A stretch of DNA of 64,000 nucleotides from Paraburkholderia nodosa DSM 21604 (GCF_000519185.1 NZ_JAFA01000004.1:162110-226109), one strand, 5' to 3'; shown: positions 28,214 to 38,072, counted from the stretch's first letter. Made by a program: numbers and translations. The notes: a model not told the origin generated them from the sequence alone.

Positions 28214-29191
28214 GTGAATCGAGAGGAACAGCAGCACAGCGTGCAAATGCGCGGGCCACTGCGGCGAATCATGATTGCCGCGGACGATTCGAAGGCATCG
28301 ACGCAGGCACTGCGTTTTGCGTCGCGTGTGGTGCCGCGCGACGCCCAGGTGCGTATCGTGTGCGCGGCCGAACCGCCGGGCGCGTGGAATGCCGGCGGCG
28401 CTTACACCGCAGGCGATGCGTGGATGTCGGACGCGCTCAGCGCGGCGCGCGACGAATATCTCCACGCCGCCGAGCGCACGCTCGAGCACGCGATGTCGGC
28501 GTTCAATGGACAAGCCGCCCTGGTCGAAGGGCAGGTGGTCGGCCTCTCCGCCGAGGCCGGCGCCGTCGTGCCTGCGCTAGCCGACGCGGCGCGCGACTGG
28601 CAGGCCGACGTGCTGATCGTCGGCACGCGGCACCAGGGGCGCATGAAGCGCTGGGTCGACGGTTCGGTTTCGGGGGCGCTCGCCGTTTGCGCGCCCTGTC
28701 CGCTGCTGGTCGTACCCGTGGAGTACGAAGAAGCGAACGGTCACGCGCCGCTCGGCCGTATCCTGCTGGCGACGGACGGCAGTCCGGCCTCGGCGCAGGC
28801 GATTGACGCGGCGCTGCGGCTGGCCGAACCGCAAGCCACGTTGCGCGCGGTTTATGTCGTGGACCGCAGCAGCGTGGCCGGCGACCCGGTGCCGGGCTCG
28901 GTGCTGGAAGATGCGCTCGCCGACCTTGGGCGCAAGGCGCTCGCGGGCGCGCACGCGCAACTCGACGCGTCAGGCCGTGCCTACGAAACGGCCCTCGTGC
29001 CCACCGGGCGCATGCGCGACGACATCGCCCACACCGTTTTGCGCGACGCGCAGGATTGGCAGGCCGATCTCGTCGCGCTTGGGACACAGGGCCGGCGGGG
29101 CGTCGCGCGCTGGCTGCTCGGCAGCGTCGCCCAGCGCGCCATCGAGATCACACATCTGCCGTTGCTGCTGGTCGGGCCGGGCGCTGCGTGA
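28214..29191 (+). CDS. Tandem universal stress protein (two Usp domains)
   Basis: About 325 residues with two UspA domains. The second keeps the ATP-binding loop G-x2-G-x9-GS (GTQG then RRGVARWLL then GS); the first has GTRH in place of GxxG, so its nucleotide site is probably weak. Such two-domain Usps respond to stress and growth arrest in other bacteria. I chose the GTG at 28214, preceded by AGGAAAAGG; an ATG at 28247 is the alternative and would trim 11 residues. Confidence 0.8.
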   Translation: MNREEQQHSVQMRGPLRRIMIAADDSKASTQALRFASRVVPRDAQVRIVCAAEPPGAWNAGGAYTAGDAWMSDALSAARDEYLHAAERTLEHAMSAFNGQAALVEGQVVGLSAEAGAVVPALADAARDWQADVLIVGTRHQGRMKRWVDGSVSGALAVCAPCPLLVVPVEYEEANGHAPLGRILLATDGSPASAQAIDAALRLAEPQATLRAVYVVDRSSVAGDPVPGSVLEDALADLGRKALAGAHAQLDASGRAYETALVPTGRMRDDIAHTVLRDAQDWQADLVALGTQGRRGVARWLLGSVAQRAIEITHLPLLLVGPGAA

Positions 29192-29333
29192 TGCTGCGCA
29201 GCCCCGCCGGGGAAGGCTCTGGGGGCGGTCGGCCCGGTTGCCGGAATTGGGGTTTCCCCCCGAACCGGCACGCAATGCCCAAATCCGGAACTGCTATACT
29301 CAGGCCTCTTTACCCCCGATCCGTTATTGGAAA

Positions 29334-29546
29334 ATGACGACCATCCGCGTAAAAGAAAACGAACCCTTTGAAGTCGCCATGCGCCGCTTCAAGCGCACGA
29401 TCGAAAAGAACGGTCTGTTGACCGAACTTCGCGCGCGCGAGTTCTACGAGAAGCCCACGGCTGAACGCAAGCGCAAGAAGGCGGCGGCGGTGAAGCGCCA
29501 CTTCAAGCGTCTGCGCAGCCAGATGTTGCCGAAGAAGCTGTACTGA
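29334..29546 (+). CDS. rpsU: 30S ribosomal protein S21
   Basis: A 70-residue, very basic protein ([20 protein letters not shown]...) that matches bS21 over its full length. It helps base pairing between the mRNA leader and 16S rRNA during initiation. First gene of the macromolecular-synthesis operon rpsU-yqeY-dnaG-rpoD. A TATACT hexamer lies at 29295-29300, 34 bp before the ATG. A terminator between rpsU and yqeY may let rpsU be made in excess over the rest. Confidence 0.97.
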   Translation: MTTIRVKENEPFEVAMRRFKRTIEKNGLLTELRAREFYEKPTAERKRKKAAAVKRHFKRLRSQMLPKKLY

Positions 29547-29703
29547 TTCCGGCGTCGCCGTGGCGCGTGGCCGCGCAGTTCCAGCGTGGGCCTCGCGTAA
29601 ATCTCGCGGCGACGTGGACAGCCGGTCCGCGGCCTCTGGTTACATCGCGCAACGCGGCCGCCGCTGTCCTCTGGTGTGGTCGCAACCATGTCGAATTTGC
29701 GCC

Positions 29704-29736
29704 AACCCGCCTGGAAGCGTTTCCAGGCGGGTTTTT
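29704..29736 (+). terminator. Terminator between rpsU and yqeY
   Basis: AACCCGCCTGGAA (29704-29716), loop GCGT, TTCCAGGCGGGTT (29721-29733), then TTT. A perfect 13-bp stem. It lies 157 bp after the rpsU stop, leaving a long 3' untranslated segment, and would reduce read-through into yqeY-dnaG-rpoD. Confidence 0.85.
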
Positions 29737-29771
29737 GCATTCCAGCAACCCCAACGTAATTCAGGTGAGTG

Positions 29772-30218
29772 ATGAGTCTCAAAGACCAGATCAACGACGA
29801 CATGAAAACCGCGATGCGCGCGCGCGAAAGCGAACGCCTCGCCACGATTCGTCTGCTGCTCGCCGCTATCAAGCAACGTGAAGTCGACGAACGCGTGACG
29901 CTCGACGACGCCGGCATCACCGCCGTCATCGACAAGATGATCAAGCAGCGCAAGGACTCGATCAGCCAGTTCGAGGCCGCGGGCCGCACCGATCTCGTCG
30001 ACAAGGAAGCCGCCGAGCTGACCATCCTGGCCGCCTACATGCCCGCGCAGCTCTCGGACGCCGAGATCGCCGCCGAGGTGCAGGCCGCCGTCGCGCAGGT
30101 GGGCGCAGCCGGCCCGCAGGACATGGGCAAGGTGATGGGCGTGCTCAAGCCGAAGCTGGCCGGGCGCGCCGACATGACGGCCGTGTCCGGGCTCGTCAAA
30201 GCCGCGCTCTCGAAGTAA
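29772..30218 (+). CDS. yqeY: GatB/YqeY family protein
   Basis: A 148-residue protein (MSLKDQINDDMKTAMRARESERLATIR...) with the YqeY domain, which resembles the tRNA-binding tail of the GatB amidotransferase. Residues ~95-148 form the helical bundle (AYMPAQLSDAEIAAEVQ, GKVMGVLKPKLAGRADM). Probably binds RNA; exact role unknown. It is a standard member of the rpsU-dnaG-rpoD operon. A GTG three bases upstream (29769) is a possible alternative start. Confidence 0.93.
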   Translation: MSLKDQINDDMKTAMRARESERLATIRLLLAAIKQREVDERVTLDDAGITAVIDKMIKQRKDSISQFEAAGRTDLVDKEAAELTILAAYMPAQLSDAEIAAEVQAAVAQVGAAGPQDMGKVMGVLKPKLAGRADMTAVSGLVKAALSK

Positions 30219-30275
30219 GCGCACCCGGCTCGCACACGGCGCCGGCCCGGCCCAAGGGCGACGCCGCGAGGCCCG

Positions 30276-30308
30276 TACGTCACGCGTATGTCACGCGCAT
30301 GTCACGTA
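30276..30308. repeat. Three 11-bp tandem repeats upstream of dnaG
   Basis: TACGTCACGCG (30276-30286), TATGTCACGCG (30287-30297) and CATGTCACGTA (30298-30308) follow each other without spacing, 42 bp before the dnaG ATG. The 11-bp period is close to one helical turn, so a protein could contact the same face three times. Confidence 0.7.
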
Positions 30309-30350
30309 TCGGGCCGCGCGAGCCCCGGCTGCCCAAGCGCGCTCGCTTCG

Positions 30351-32231
30351 ATGATTCCGCATTCGTTCCTGCAAGACCTGCTGAACCGCGTCGATATCGT
30401 CGACGTGGTGGGTCGCTACGTGCAGCTCAAGAAGGGCGGCGCGAACTTCATGGGCTTGTGTCCGTTCCACAACGAGAAGAGCCCTTCGTTCACGGTTAGT
30501 CCAACCAAGCAGTTCTATCACTGCTTCGGCTGTGGCGCGCACGGCACCGCCATCGGCTTCCTCATGGAGCATGCGGGGCTGACGTTCCCCGAGGCCGTCA
30601 ACGAACTCGCCCAGTCGGTCGGCCTGACCGTGCCGCAAGAGCCTTCGCCCTTGCGCGGTGGCGGCGGTGGGGCCGGTGCGGCGGGCGGCTATGCTCCGGC
30701 TGCCTCGAAGGCCGTTACCACCGCGCTTTCCGACGTCATGCAGACCGCCTGCGACTACTACCGCAAGCAGCTGCGCAGCGCGACCAACGCCATCCAGTAC
30801 CTCAAGAAGCGCGGCCTCACGGGCGAAATCGCCGCGCGCTTCGGCTTGGGCTACGCGCCCGATGGATGGCAGAACCTCGAAACGGCGTTTACCCACTATC
30901 GCGACGATGCGCTGGTCGAGGCGGGCCTCGTCATCGTCAGCGAAAAGCAGGACGCGCAAGGCCAGTCGCGCCGCTACGACCGTTTCCGCGATCGCGTGAT
31001 GTTCCCGATCCGCAATGTCAAGGGCCAGGTCATCGGCTTTGGCGGCCGCGTGCTGGACGGCGGCGAGCCCAAGTATTTGAATTCCCCGGAAACGCCGCTA
31101 TTTAACAAGGGCAGCGAACTGTACGGGTTGTTCGAGGCGCGCCTCGCGATCCGGGAACAGCGCTATGTTCTGGTGGTCGAGGGGTATATGGATGTCGTCG
31201 CGCTCGCGCAGCTGGGTTTCCAGAACGCCGTGGCGACGCTCGGCACCGCGTGCACGCCGATCCACGTGCAGAAGCTGATGCGTCAGACCGACACGGTGAT
31301 CTTCAGCTTCGACGGCGACTCGGCGGGCCGCCGCGCCGCGCGCCGTGCGCTCGACGCGTGCCTGCCGCACGCGGCCGACAACCGCACGATTCGCTTCCTG
31401 TTCCTGCCGGAGGAGCACGACCCGGACAGCTACGTGCGCGAATTCGGCACCGAGGCGTTCTCGGAGCAGGTCGAGCGGGCCATGCCGCTGTCCCAGTTCA
31501 TGCTCAACGAGGTGCTGGCGGACAAGGAGCTGGACCAGCCGGAAGGGCGCGCCCGGGCGCTGTTCGACGCGAAGCCGCTCCTGCAGGCGCTGCCGGCGAA
31601 CGCCCTGCGGGCGCAGATCATGCACATGTTCGCGGACCGCCTGGACGTGCCGTTCGAGGAAGTGGCCGCGCTGTGCGAAATCGACTCGCGCATTGCCCAG
31701 GCGGCGCGCCAGGCGCCCGCACGCAAGGACCGGCACCTTGTGACCGGTATCGAGCGCAAGGCGCTGCGCAACCTCGTGATGCACCCGCGCATCGTGCTGC
31801 AACTGGACGAAGAGTCCGAACAGGCGCTGATCGGACTGACGCGCCACGGCGAGTTGTTCGAGGAAGTGACCACTCACGCGCGGGCACTGGGCGACTCGGT
31901 GGAATTTCAGCTGCTTTCGGACCTGCTGAGAAATGGGGCCAATGCTCCAACCTTCGAGGAGATTTTTCGCGAAATTCTGGACTATGATGAAAACGTTCGG
32001 GATTTGCTGATGAAAAATCCGGAAGATGGCGCTGCGGTGGAGGAGCGCCGCGAGCAGGAGCGGCTCGTGAGCGAAGAATTGACGGCGGCAATCCTGAAAA
32101 TGCGGTACGACGCCTGTTGCGATCGCCTGGACGCGCTTTCGCGGCAGTCGCGACATACGCCTGAGGAACTTGCCGAATTGATGTCACTGAATCAGACGCG
32201 GGCTGACATGAAACGTCAGCTCGGTTTGTAA
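30351..32231 (+). CDS. dnaG: DNA primase
   Basis: A 626-residue primase that makes RNA primers at the replication fork. The zinc domain has Cys37, His40, Cys58 and Cys61 (CPFH...CFGC). The TOPRIM catalytic core follows with VVEGYMDVVAL (Glu) and FSFDGDSAGRRAA (Asp-x-Asp). The C-terminal ~150 residues form the DnaB-helicase-binding domain. A Gly/Ala-rich linker (residues ~101-115) separates the zinc domain from the core. The ATG at 30351 lacks a strong ribosome site. Middle gene of the macromolecular-synthesis operon. Confidence 0.95.
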   Translation: MIPHSFLQDLLNRVDIVDVVGRYVQLKKGGANFMGLCPFHNEKSPSFTVSPTKQFYHCFGCGAHGTAIGFLMEHAGLTFPEAVNELAQSVGLTVPQEPSPLRGGGGGAGAAGGYAPAASKAVTTALSDVMQTACDYYRKQLRSATNAIQYLKKRGLTGEIAARFGLGYAPDGWQNLETAFTHYRDDALVEAGLVIVSEKQDAQGQSRRYDRFRDRVMFPIRNVKGQVIGFGGRVLDGGEPKYLNSPETPLFNKGSELYGLFEARLAIREQRYVLVVEGYMDVVALAQLGFQNAVATLGTACTPIHVQKLMRQTDTVIFSFDGDSAGRRAARRALDACLPHAADNRTIRFLFLPEEHDPDSYVREFGTEAFSEQVERAMPLSQFMLNEVLADKELDQPEGRARALFDAKPLLQALPANALRAQIMHMFADRLDVPFEEVAALCEIDSRIAQAARQAPARKDRHLVTGIERKALRNLVMHPRIVLQLDEESEQALIGLTRHGELFEEVTTHARALGDSVEFQLLSDLLRNGANAPTFEEIFREILDYDENVRDLLMKNPEDGAAVEERREQERLVSEELTAAILKMRYDACCDRLDALSRQSRHTPEELAELMSLNQTRADMKRQLGL

Positions 32232-32373
32232 GGGAAGGACCGCGCGGGGGGATTATTGCCCTGCGTGGTAAAATAACAGGTTTTCAGCGGTTTGTTTTTG
32301 TTTTTTCCGGGTGGGCATAATGGGTTGGGGTAATCCGTGAATGTCCAGTTTTCCAGCAAGGGGCGGAATGGCA

Positions 32374-34782
32374 ATGGCAAAGACTACAGGCGGAAAAAAG
32401 GCAACAGGCAAGGGCTCGACGGAGCCGACCAGCGAGGTCACAGCGACCACAGTTGCCCGTTCTTCCGCCCGGTCGTCGGGCAGTGAGTCCACCAACCGTT
32501 CTGAACCGGCTACCCGGAAGAGGTCGATGACTGTTTCGGCTGCGCGAGCAGCGCCTGTCCGTGCGGCGAAAGCCGCTACGCAGCCGGCAACGAAGCGGTC
32601 CGGTTCGAGAAGTGCAAGGGAAGTGCCTGCCGTCGAGGACGATGCGGCAGAGCGCGAGGCTCAAGCATCCACGGTTCAAGAGGCTGTTGTCCAGCAGCCG
32701 CGAGTCGAGACACTAGCCGGTACGGCGAACTCCATGACGAAAAAGCTGAATGAAGTACCCGTCGATGACGACGCAAACCAGAGCGAAGACAGCCCCCCCG
32801 CCGCGGGCAAGGTCGAAAAGACCACCCGTGCGCGCGACCGGCGAGCGAAGGAAAAGGCGCTGCTGAAAGACGCGTTCGCGTCGTCGCAGCCCGGCACCGT
32901 CGAGGAGCTCGAGGAGCGGCGCACGAAGCTGCGTGCGCTCATCAAGCTCGGCAAGGAGCGCGGCTTCCTCACCTATGCGGAAATCAACGATCACCTCCCG
33001 GACAACTTCACGGAAACCGAGGCGATCGAAGGCATCATCAGCACGTTCAACGACATGGGCGTGGCCGTCTACGAGCAGGCGCCCGACGCCGAAACGCTAC
33101 TGCTCAACGACAACGCACCCAACGCTTCTTCGGACGACGAAGTGGAAGAGGAAGCGGAAGTCGCGCTCTCCACTGTCGACTCCGAATTTGGCCGCACGAC
33201 CGACCCGGTGCGTATGTACATGCGCGAAATGGGCACGGTCGAGCTCCTCACGCGCGAAGGCGAAATCGAAATCGCCAAGCGCATCGAAGACGGCCTCAAG
33301 CACATGGTCATGGCGATCTCCGCCTGCCCGACCACCATTGCCGACATCCTCGCCATGGCCGAGCGCGTGGCGAACGACGAGATTCGCGTGGATGAACTCG
33401 TCGACGGCCTGATCGATCCCAACGCTGAAGACACCGACGGCTTCAACGCCAAGGAAGCGGAAGAGATCGAAAACGAGGACGAAGAGGAAGAAGCGGAAGA
33501 GGAAGAAGAAGAGGAGGAGGAGGAGGACGACGGCGCGGCGCAGGCGACGGCCAACGCGGCACAGCTCGAAGCCCTCAAGCGTGCCTCGCTCGAAAAGTTC
33601 GCCCTCATCAGCGAATGGTTCGACAAGATGCGCCGCGCGTTCGAGAAGGAAGGCTACAAGTCGAAGTCTTACCTCAAGGCGCAGGAAACCATCCAGAACG
33701 AGCTGATGTCGATCCGCTTCACGGCGCGTACCGTCGAGCGCCTGTGCGACACGCTGCGTGCGCAGGTGGACGAAGTGCGCCAGGTCGAACGCCAGATTCT
33801 TCACACGGTCGTCGACAAGTGCGGCATGCCGCGCTCGGAGTTCATCGCACGTTTCCCGGGCAATGAAACCGACCTCGAGTGGTCGGAAAAGATCGTCGGC
33901 GAGAGCCATGCGTATAGCGGCATCCTCTCGCGCAACATTCCGGCCATCCGCGAACAGCAGCAGCGCCTGCTCGATTTGCAGGCGCGCGTGGTGCTGCCGC
34001 TCAAGGACCTGAAGGAAACCAACCGCCAGATGGCGGCCGGCGAACTCAAGGCACGCCAGGCGAAGCGCGAGATGACCGAGGCGAACCTGCGTCTCGTGAT
34101 CTCGATTGCGAAGAAGTACACGAACCGTGGCCTGCAGTTCCTCGACCTGATCCAGGAAGGCAACATCGGCCTGATGAAGGCGGTGGACAAGTTCGAATAT
34201 CGGCGCGGCTACAAGTTCTCGACCTACGCGACGTGGTGGATCCGTCAGGCCATCACGCGCTCGATCGCGGACCAGGCGCGCACGATCCGCATTCCGGTTC
34301 ACATGATCGAGACGATCAACAAGATGAACCGCATTTCGCGGCAGATCCTGCAGGAAACCGGTCTCGAGCCGGATCCGGCAACGCTCGCCGAGAAGATGGA
34401 AATGCCGGAGGACAAGATCCGCAAGATCATGAAGATCGCGAAGGAGCCGATCTCCATGGAAACGCCGATCGGCGACGACGACGATTCGCATCTGGGCGAC
34501 TTCATCGAGGACAACAACACGGTGGCGCCTGCCGATGCCGCGCTGCACGCCTCGATGCGCGACGTCGTGAAGGATGTGCTCGACTCGCTCACGCCGCGCG
34601 AGGCGAAGGTGCTGCGCATGCGCTTCGGTATCGAGATGAGCACCGATCACACGCTCGAAGAAGTGGGCAAGCAGTTCGACGTGACGCGCGAACGCATTCG
34701 CCAGATCGAAGCGAAGGCGCTGCGCAAGCTGCGCCACCCGAGCCGCTCGGACAAGCTCAAGTCGTTCCTCGAAGGGAATTGA
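32374..34782 (+). CDS. rpoD: RNA polymerase primary sigma factor RpoD
   Basis: About 802 residues: an Ala/Ser/Lys-rich leader (1-~135), region 1.1 (~165-240), region 1.2 ([18 protein letters not shown]), a non-conserved insert with a nearly pure Glu stretch (coded by 33,480-33,535), region 2 with the melting/-10 helix [17 protein letters not shown], region 3, and region 4.2 at the end ([30 protein letters not shown], in two parts). It is the housekeeping sigma. Starts at 32341, 32368 and 32374 are all in frame; 32374 (MAKTTGGKK) is best placed after AAGGGGCGG. Confidence 0.95.
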   Translation: MAKTTGGKKATGKGSTEPTSEVTATTVARSSARSSGSESTNRSEPATRKRSMTVSAARAAPVRAAKAATQPATKRSGSRSAREVPAVEDDAAEREAQASTVQEAVVQQPRVETLAGTANSMTKKLNEVPVDDDANQSEDSPPAAGKVEKTTRARDRRAKEKALLKDAFASSQPGTVEELEERRTKLRALIKLGKERGFLTYAEINDHLPDNFTETEAIEGIISTFNDMGVAVYEQAPDAETLLLNDNAPNASSDDEVEEEAEVALSTVDSEFGRTTDPVRMYMREMGTVELLTREGEIEIAKRIEDGLKHMVMAISACPTTIADILAMAERVANDEIRVDELVDGLIDPNAEDTDGFNAKEAEEIENEDEEEEAEEEEEEEEEEDDGAAQATANAAQLEALKRASLEKFALISEWFDKMRRAFEKEGYKSKSYLKAQETIQNELMSIRFTARTVERLCDTLRAQVDEVRQVERQILHTVVDKCGMPRSEFIARFPGNETDLEWSEKIVGESHAYSGILSRNIPAIREQQQRLLDLQARVVLPLKDLKETNRQMAAGELKARQAKREMTEANLRLVISIAKKYTNRGLQFLDLIQEGNIGLMKAVDKFEYRRGYKFSTYATWWIRQAITRSIADQARTIRIPVHMIETINKMNRISRQILQETGLEPDPATLAEKMEMPEDKIRKIMKIAKEPISMETPIGDDDDSHLGDFIEDNNTVAPADAALHASMRDVVKDVLDSLTPREAKVLRMRFGIEMSTDHTLEEVGKQFDVTRERIRQIEAKALRKLRHPSRSDKLKSFLEGN

Positions 34783-34865
34783 GTCTGGTTAGATTTAATG
34801 CACGGAAGTCACGTGCACGATGGCCAGGCCGACCCGCTTTCGTGTAGTATGTCGGCCTGTCGTCG

Positions 34866-34899
34866 AAAAGCCCGGCCTTTGGGTAGACCGGGCTTTTTT
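34866..34899 (+). terminator. Terminator of rpoD
   Basis: AAAAGCCCGG (34866-34875), 12-base loop, CCGGGCTTTTTT (34888-34899). It closes the operon about 85 bp after the rpoD stop and 50 bp before the tRNA gene. Confidence 0.88.
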
Positions 34900-34948
34900 G
34901 TTGACACGTCATCGTAGTTTCGTTTGTCGCTACGCTTCGTAGCTTCGT

Positions 34949-35036
34949 GGGCCGGACGCCGTGTTGGTTGCAGGCAGCGGACTCATAATCCGCCTCCGAA
35001 AGGACGTCGTGGGTTCGAACCCCACCCGGCCCACCA
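34949..35036 (+). tRNA. tRNA with CAU anticodon (Met or lysidine-type Ile2) and a long variable arm
   Basis: 88 nt including an encoded CCA. Acceptor GGGCCGG/CCGGCCC pairs perfectly, anticodon stem GCGGA/TCCGC encloses loop CTCATAA (anticodon CAT), and the T arm is GTGGG-TTCGAAC-CCCAC. Between the anticodon and T stems there are 15 nt (CTCCGAAAGGACGTC), enough for an extra stem (TCC-GAAA-GGA) as in class II tRNAs. Position 8 is A and position 14 may be T, a swap of the usual U8-A14 pair. Whether it carries Met or Ile cannot be told from sequence; the loop is shared by both kinds. Confidence 0.8.
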
Positions 35037-35458
35037 AGGGTTTCAGCGATTGCTGGATGCACATGCTGCTTCAGACTCTCGCTCCGCAAAACCCTGACCG
35101 CTCCAGAATTCCTCTCATCTGGTCGGATCGACCTTTTCCCTCGCCTTTCCGTTTCTGCCTTGTTCTCCCCGGGCTCACCCCTGCCGCCGATAAGAGCCGG
35201 CAGGGCGACGGCCGTTGGCCATCCAGCACCAGGGACATTCCTGGGGCGGCTTTTTGGGATCCGGCTTGACCTCGCATATTCCTGTGTGTGAATATTCATT
35301 CACTGCGGTGAATTTCAATGCGCACACTCGCGTTGAGCCGGTACGCACGACGTTACGGTTCTCCACTGCTGGATACCTGTCGGCTGTTCACCAGCCGGCC
35401 GCACCGGCATGGGTGATTGCGCGATTTCAGTTCCAATCAATAAGTAGTGCAGATAAAA
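35037..35458. other. 422-bp gap after the tRNA; promoter region of the CoA-transferase cassette
   Basis: No gene supported. The right half contains TTGACC (35266-35271) followed after 18 bp by GAATAT (35290-35295), a possible promoter, and directly after it the dyad ATTCAC-TGCG-GTGAAT (35298-35313). A dyad at a transcription start suits a repressor, and the IclR gene at the end of the cassette is the natural candidate. No copy of the tRNA 3' end, and no integrase remnant, was seen here. Confidence 0.45.
35298..35313. promoter_or_regulatory. Candidate operator of the CoA-transferase/CitMHS cassette
   Basis: Perfect 6-bp inverted repeat ATTCAC-TGCG-GTGAAT just downstream of a possible TTGACC-N18-GAATAT promoter. 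IclR proteins bind imperfect palindromes near the start site; linking it to the IclR gene of this cassette is inference. Confidence 0.35.
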
Positions 35459-36616
35459 ATGGACATTCCTTCACTTTCAACGACAGGATCGCTGCACGGC
35501 TTGCGCGTCGTGGACCTGTCCCGTGTCCTCGGCGGCCCATACTGCACGCAGATTCTCGCCGACCATGGCGCGGAAGTGATCAAGATCGAGCCGCCTGGCG
35601 GCGATGAAACGCGCGGCTGGGGGCCCCCGTTCGATGGCGAGACCGCGTCGTACTTTCAGGGCGTCAATCGCAACAAGCTGGGCGTCGTGCTGGATCTCAC
35701 ACAGCCTGCGGAGCGCGAACGGCTGCTCGCACTGCTCGAAACGGCCGACGTCCTGGTCGAGAACTTCAAGATCGGCACGCTCGAGCGATGGGGGCTCGGT
35801 TACGACACCGTGCTCGCCACGCGCTTTCCCCGCCTCGTGCATTGCCGCGTGTCCGGCTTCGGCGCGGACGGTCCGCTCGGCGCCTTGCCCGGCTACGACG
35901 CGGCGATCCAGGCGATGACCGGGCTCATGAGCGTCAACGGCGAGGCAGGCGGTGCGCCGCTACGCGTCGGCGTGCCGATCGTCGATCTCGTGACGGGGCT
36001 CAATGCCGCCCTCGGCGTCCTGATGGCGTTGCGCGAGCGCGAGGTTAGCGGGCGCGGCCAGTTCGTCGAATCGACGCTGTTCGATTGCGCGCTCTCGATC
36101 CTCCATCCGCACACGCCCAATTACTTCTACTCGGGCAAGGAGCCGCAGCGCACCGGCAACGCCCATCCGAACATCACGCCTTACGACATGTTCCACACCG
36201 GCAGCGGCGACATCTTCCTCGCGGTCGGCAACAACACGCAGTTCGGGGCGCTCTGCCGGCTGATCGACGTAGCGCACCTCGCCGACGACCCACGCTTTGC
36301 CGACAATCGCTCGCGCAGCCAGCACCGCAACGAACTGCGCGCGGAACTCGAACAATCTTTCGCCGGCTGGGATGGCCCACAGCTTGCCGACCTGCTCGTG
36401 CGCCACGGCGTGCCATGTGCGCCGGTGCTTGGCGTGGGGGCGGCGCTCGCGCATCCCCACGTCGACCACCGCGCAATGAAGGTCGAGATGGGGACCTACC
36501 GCGGCATCGCATCGCCGATCAAGCTGGGCCGCACGCCGGCCACTTACCGGAGCGCGCCGCCGGCACTCGACGAACACGCGGCGCAGGTCTTCGGCGAGCG
36601 GACACGCGAGACCTAG
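35459..36616 (+). CDS. CaiB/BaiF (class III) CoA-transferase
   Basis: A 385-residue protein with the family opening (GLRVVDLSRVLGGPYCTQILADHGAEVIKIEPP, in two parts) and the catalytic Asp147 in LPGYDAAIQAMTG, which forms the acyl-anhydride intermediate. The reaction moves CoA between carboxylic acids, commonly from succinyl-CoA. It is followed by a CitMHS transporter, an acyl-CoA dehydrogenase and an IclR regulator on the same strand, a layout that suggests uptake, CoA activation and oxidation of a di- or tricarboxylate. The ATG at 35459 has no strong ribosome site. Confidence 0.88.
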   Translation: MDIPSLSTTGSLHGLRVVDLSRVLGGPYCTQILADHGAEVIKIEPPGGDETRGWGPPFDGETASYFQGVNRNKLGVVLDLTQPAERERLLALLETADVLVENFKIGTLERWGLGYDTVLATRFPRLVHCRVSGFGADGPLGALPGYDAAIQAMTGLMSVNGEAGGAPLRVGVPIVDLVTGLNAALGVLMALREREVSGRGQFVESTLFDCALSILHPHTPNYFYSGKEPQRTGNAHPNITPYDMFHTGSGDIFLAVGNNTQFGALCRLIDVAHLADDPRFADNRSRSQHRNELRAELEQSFAGWDGPQLADLLVRHGVPCAPVLGVGAALAHPHVDHRAMKVEMGTYRGIASPIKLGRTPATYRSAPPALDEHAAQVFGERTRET

Positions 36617-36735
36617 CCAGCGCATCGACAGGCGGCCGGACATCACCACAACGGCGGCGCACGCAACGCCGCGCAGGAGACTGAAATGGCACTTACCCAC
36701 GAGGCAAGCAGCCTCACGCACAGGGAGACCGGTTC

Positions 36736-38037
36736 ATGCTCGCGCTAATCGGAACGCTCGCGATCATCGCCCTGTTCACGCTGATCATCACGAAGCGGCT
36801 CTCGCCGCTCGTCGCACTGATCGCCGTGCCCATCGTCGCCGCGCTCGCTGCGGGATTCGGGCTCTCCACCGCGAAGTTCATCGTTCACGGGGTGCAGAAC
36901 ATCGGTCCGGTTGCGGGCATGTTCGTCTTTGCGATTCTTTTCTTCGGCATCCTGACTGATGCGGGAATGCTCGACCCGATCATCAACGGCGTGCTGCGCG
37001 TGGTGGGCTGCCATCCTCCGCGCATTGTCATGGGTTCCGCACTGCTTGCGCTGCTTATCCACCTCGATGGGTCGGGCGCCGTCACGTTCCTCGTCACGCT
37101 GCCCGCGATGATGCCGCTCTATACCCGCCTCGGTCTCGACCGCCGGATTCTCGCGTGCGTCGCCTCGATGGCCGCGGGCGTCAACTTCCTTCCCTGGGTC
37201 GGGCCCATGTTGCGCGCTTCCGCGGCCTTGCATATTCCGGGCACCGTGATCTTCTATCCGATGATTCCCGTGCAGATCGTCGGTCTGGTTTTCGTGTTCG
37301 GCACGGCCTACGTGCTCGGCAAGCGCGAGGAAAAGCGTCTTGGTCTCACACGCGAACATGCGGCCGGCATTGCCGCGACGCCGCGCGTGCTCACCCCGGA
37401 GGAACTCGCGCTGCGCCGGCCTGAGCGTTTCTGGATCAATCTGGTGCTGACGCTGGTCGTGCTCGTGACGCTCGTGTCGGGCATTGTCGATCCCATGGTC
37501 ATGTTCATGATCGGCACGGTGCTGGCGCTGGTCATCAACTATCCCGATGTGAACCAGCAGCGCGAACGCGTCGACGCGCATGCGAAGGCGGCCCTGATGA
37601 TGGCGAGCGTGCTGCTTGCGGCGGGGGCTTTCACCGGCATCATGACCGGCACCGGCATGCTCAATGCCATGGCCGACGTCGTCGTGCAGCATGTGCCCGC
37701 CGATCACGCCCGTCATATGCCATTCGTGCTGGGACTCGTTTCGATGCCGCTCAGCCTGCTTTTCGACCCCGATTCGTTTTACTTCGGCATCCTGCCGGTT
37801 CTGGCGAAGAGCGGGGAAATGCTGGGCGTGCCGTCCGTGCAGATGGCGCAGGCGGCGCTCCTCGGTCAGATGACCACCGGCTTTCCCGTCAGCCCGCTCA
37901 CGCCGGCCACGTTCCTGATCGTCGGGTTGACGGGCGTGGAACTCGCCGAGCATCAGAAGTTCACGATTCCATTCCTGTTCGCCGCTACGGTGCTGATGGT
38001 GTTCACCGCGGTGCTGGTGGGCGTGTTCCCGCTGTAA
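36736..38037 (+). CDS. CitMHS family citrate/carboxylate-proton symporter
   Basis: A 433-residue inner-membrane protein with about 11-12 hydrophobic segments and the CitMHS core (LLIHLDGSGAVTFLVTLPAMMPLY, in two parts, ~95-118; LLFDPDSFYFGILPVL ~340-355; TGFPVSPLTPATFLIVGL ~378-395). Known members import Mg- or Ca-citrate with protons. Given its neighbours (CoA-transferase before, acyl-CoA dehydrogenase 35 bp after) the substrate here is more likely a carboxylate that is then activated with CoA. Confidence 0.88.
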   Translation: MLALIGTLAIIALFTLIITKRLSPLVALIAVPIVAALAAGFGLSTAKFIVHGVQNIGPVAGMFVFAILFFGILTDAGMLDPIINGVLRVVGCHPPRIVMGSALLALLIHLDGSGAVTFLVTLPAMMPLYTRLGLDRRILACVASMAAGVNFLPWVGPMLRASAALHIPGTVIFYPMIPVQIVGLVFVFGTAYVLGKREEKRLGLTREHAAGIAATPRVLTPEELALRRPERFWINLVLTLVVLVTLVSGIVDPMVMFMIGTVLALVINYPDVNQQRERVDAHAKAALMMASVLLAAGAFTGIMTGTGMLNAMADVVVQHVPADHARHMPFVLGLVSMPLSLLFDPDSFYFGILPVLAKSGEMLGVPSVQMAQAALLGQMTTGFPVSPLTPATFLIVGLTGVELAEHQKFTIPFLFAATVLMVFTAVLVGVFPL

Positions 38038-38072
38038 CACCGTTTTCGTTTATGCCTTGAGAGGAAGTCCGC

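Noticed and set aside
29547-29771. Small RNA gene between rpsU and yqeY
   Set aside because: There is a good terminator at the end but no separate promoter that I can identify; it is more simply the 3' untranslated part of the rpsU message.
33480-33535. Acidic Glu run in RpoD as an insertion or assembly error
   Set aside because: The non-conserved region between sigma 1.2 and 2 is acidic and variable in primary sigma factors, and the frame is intact on both sides.
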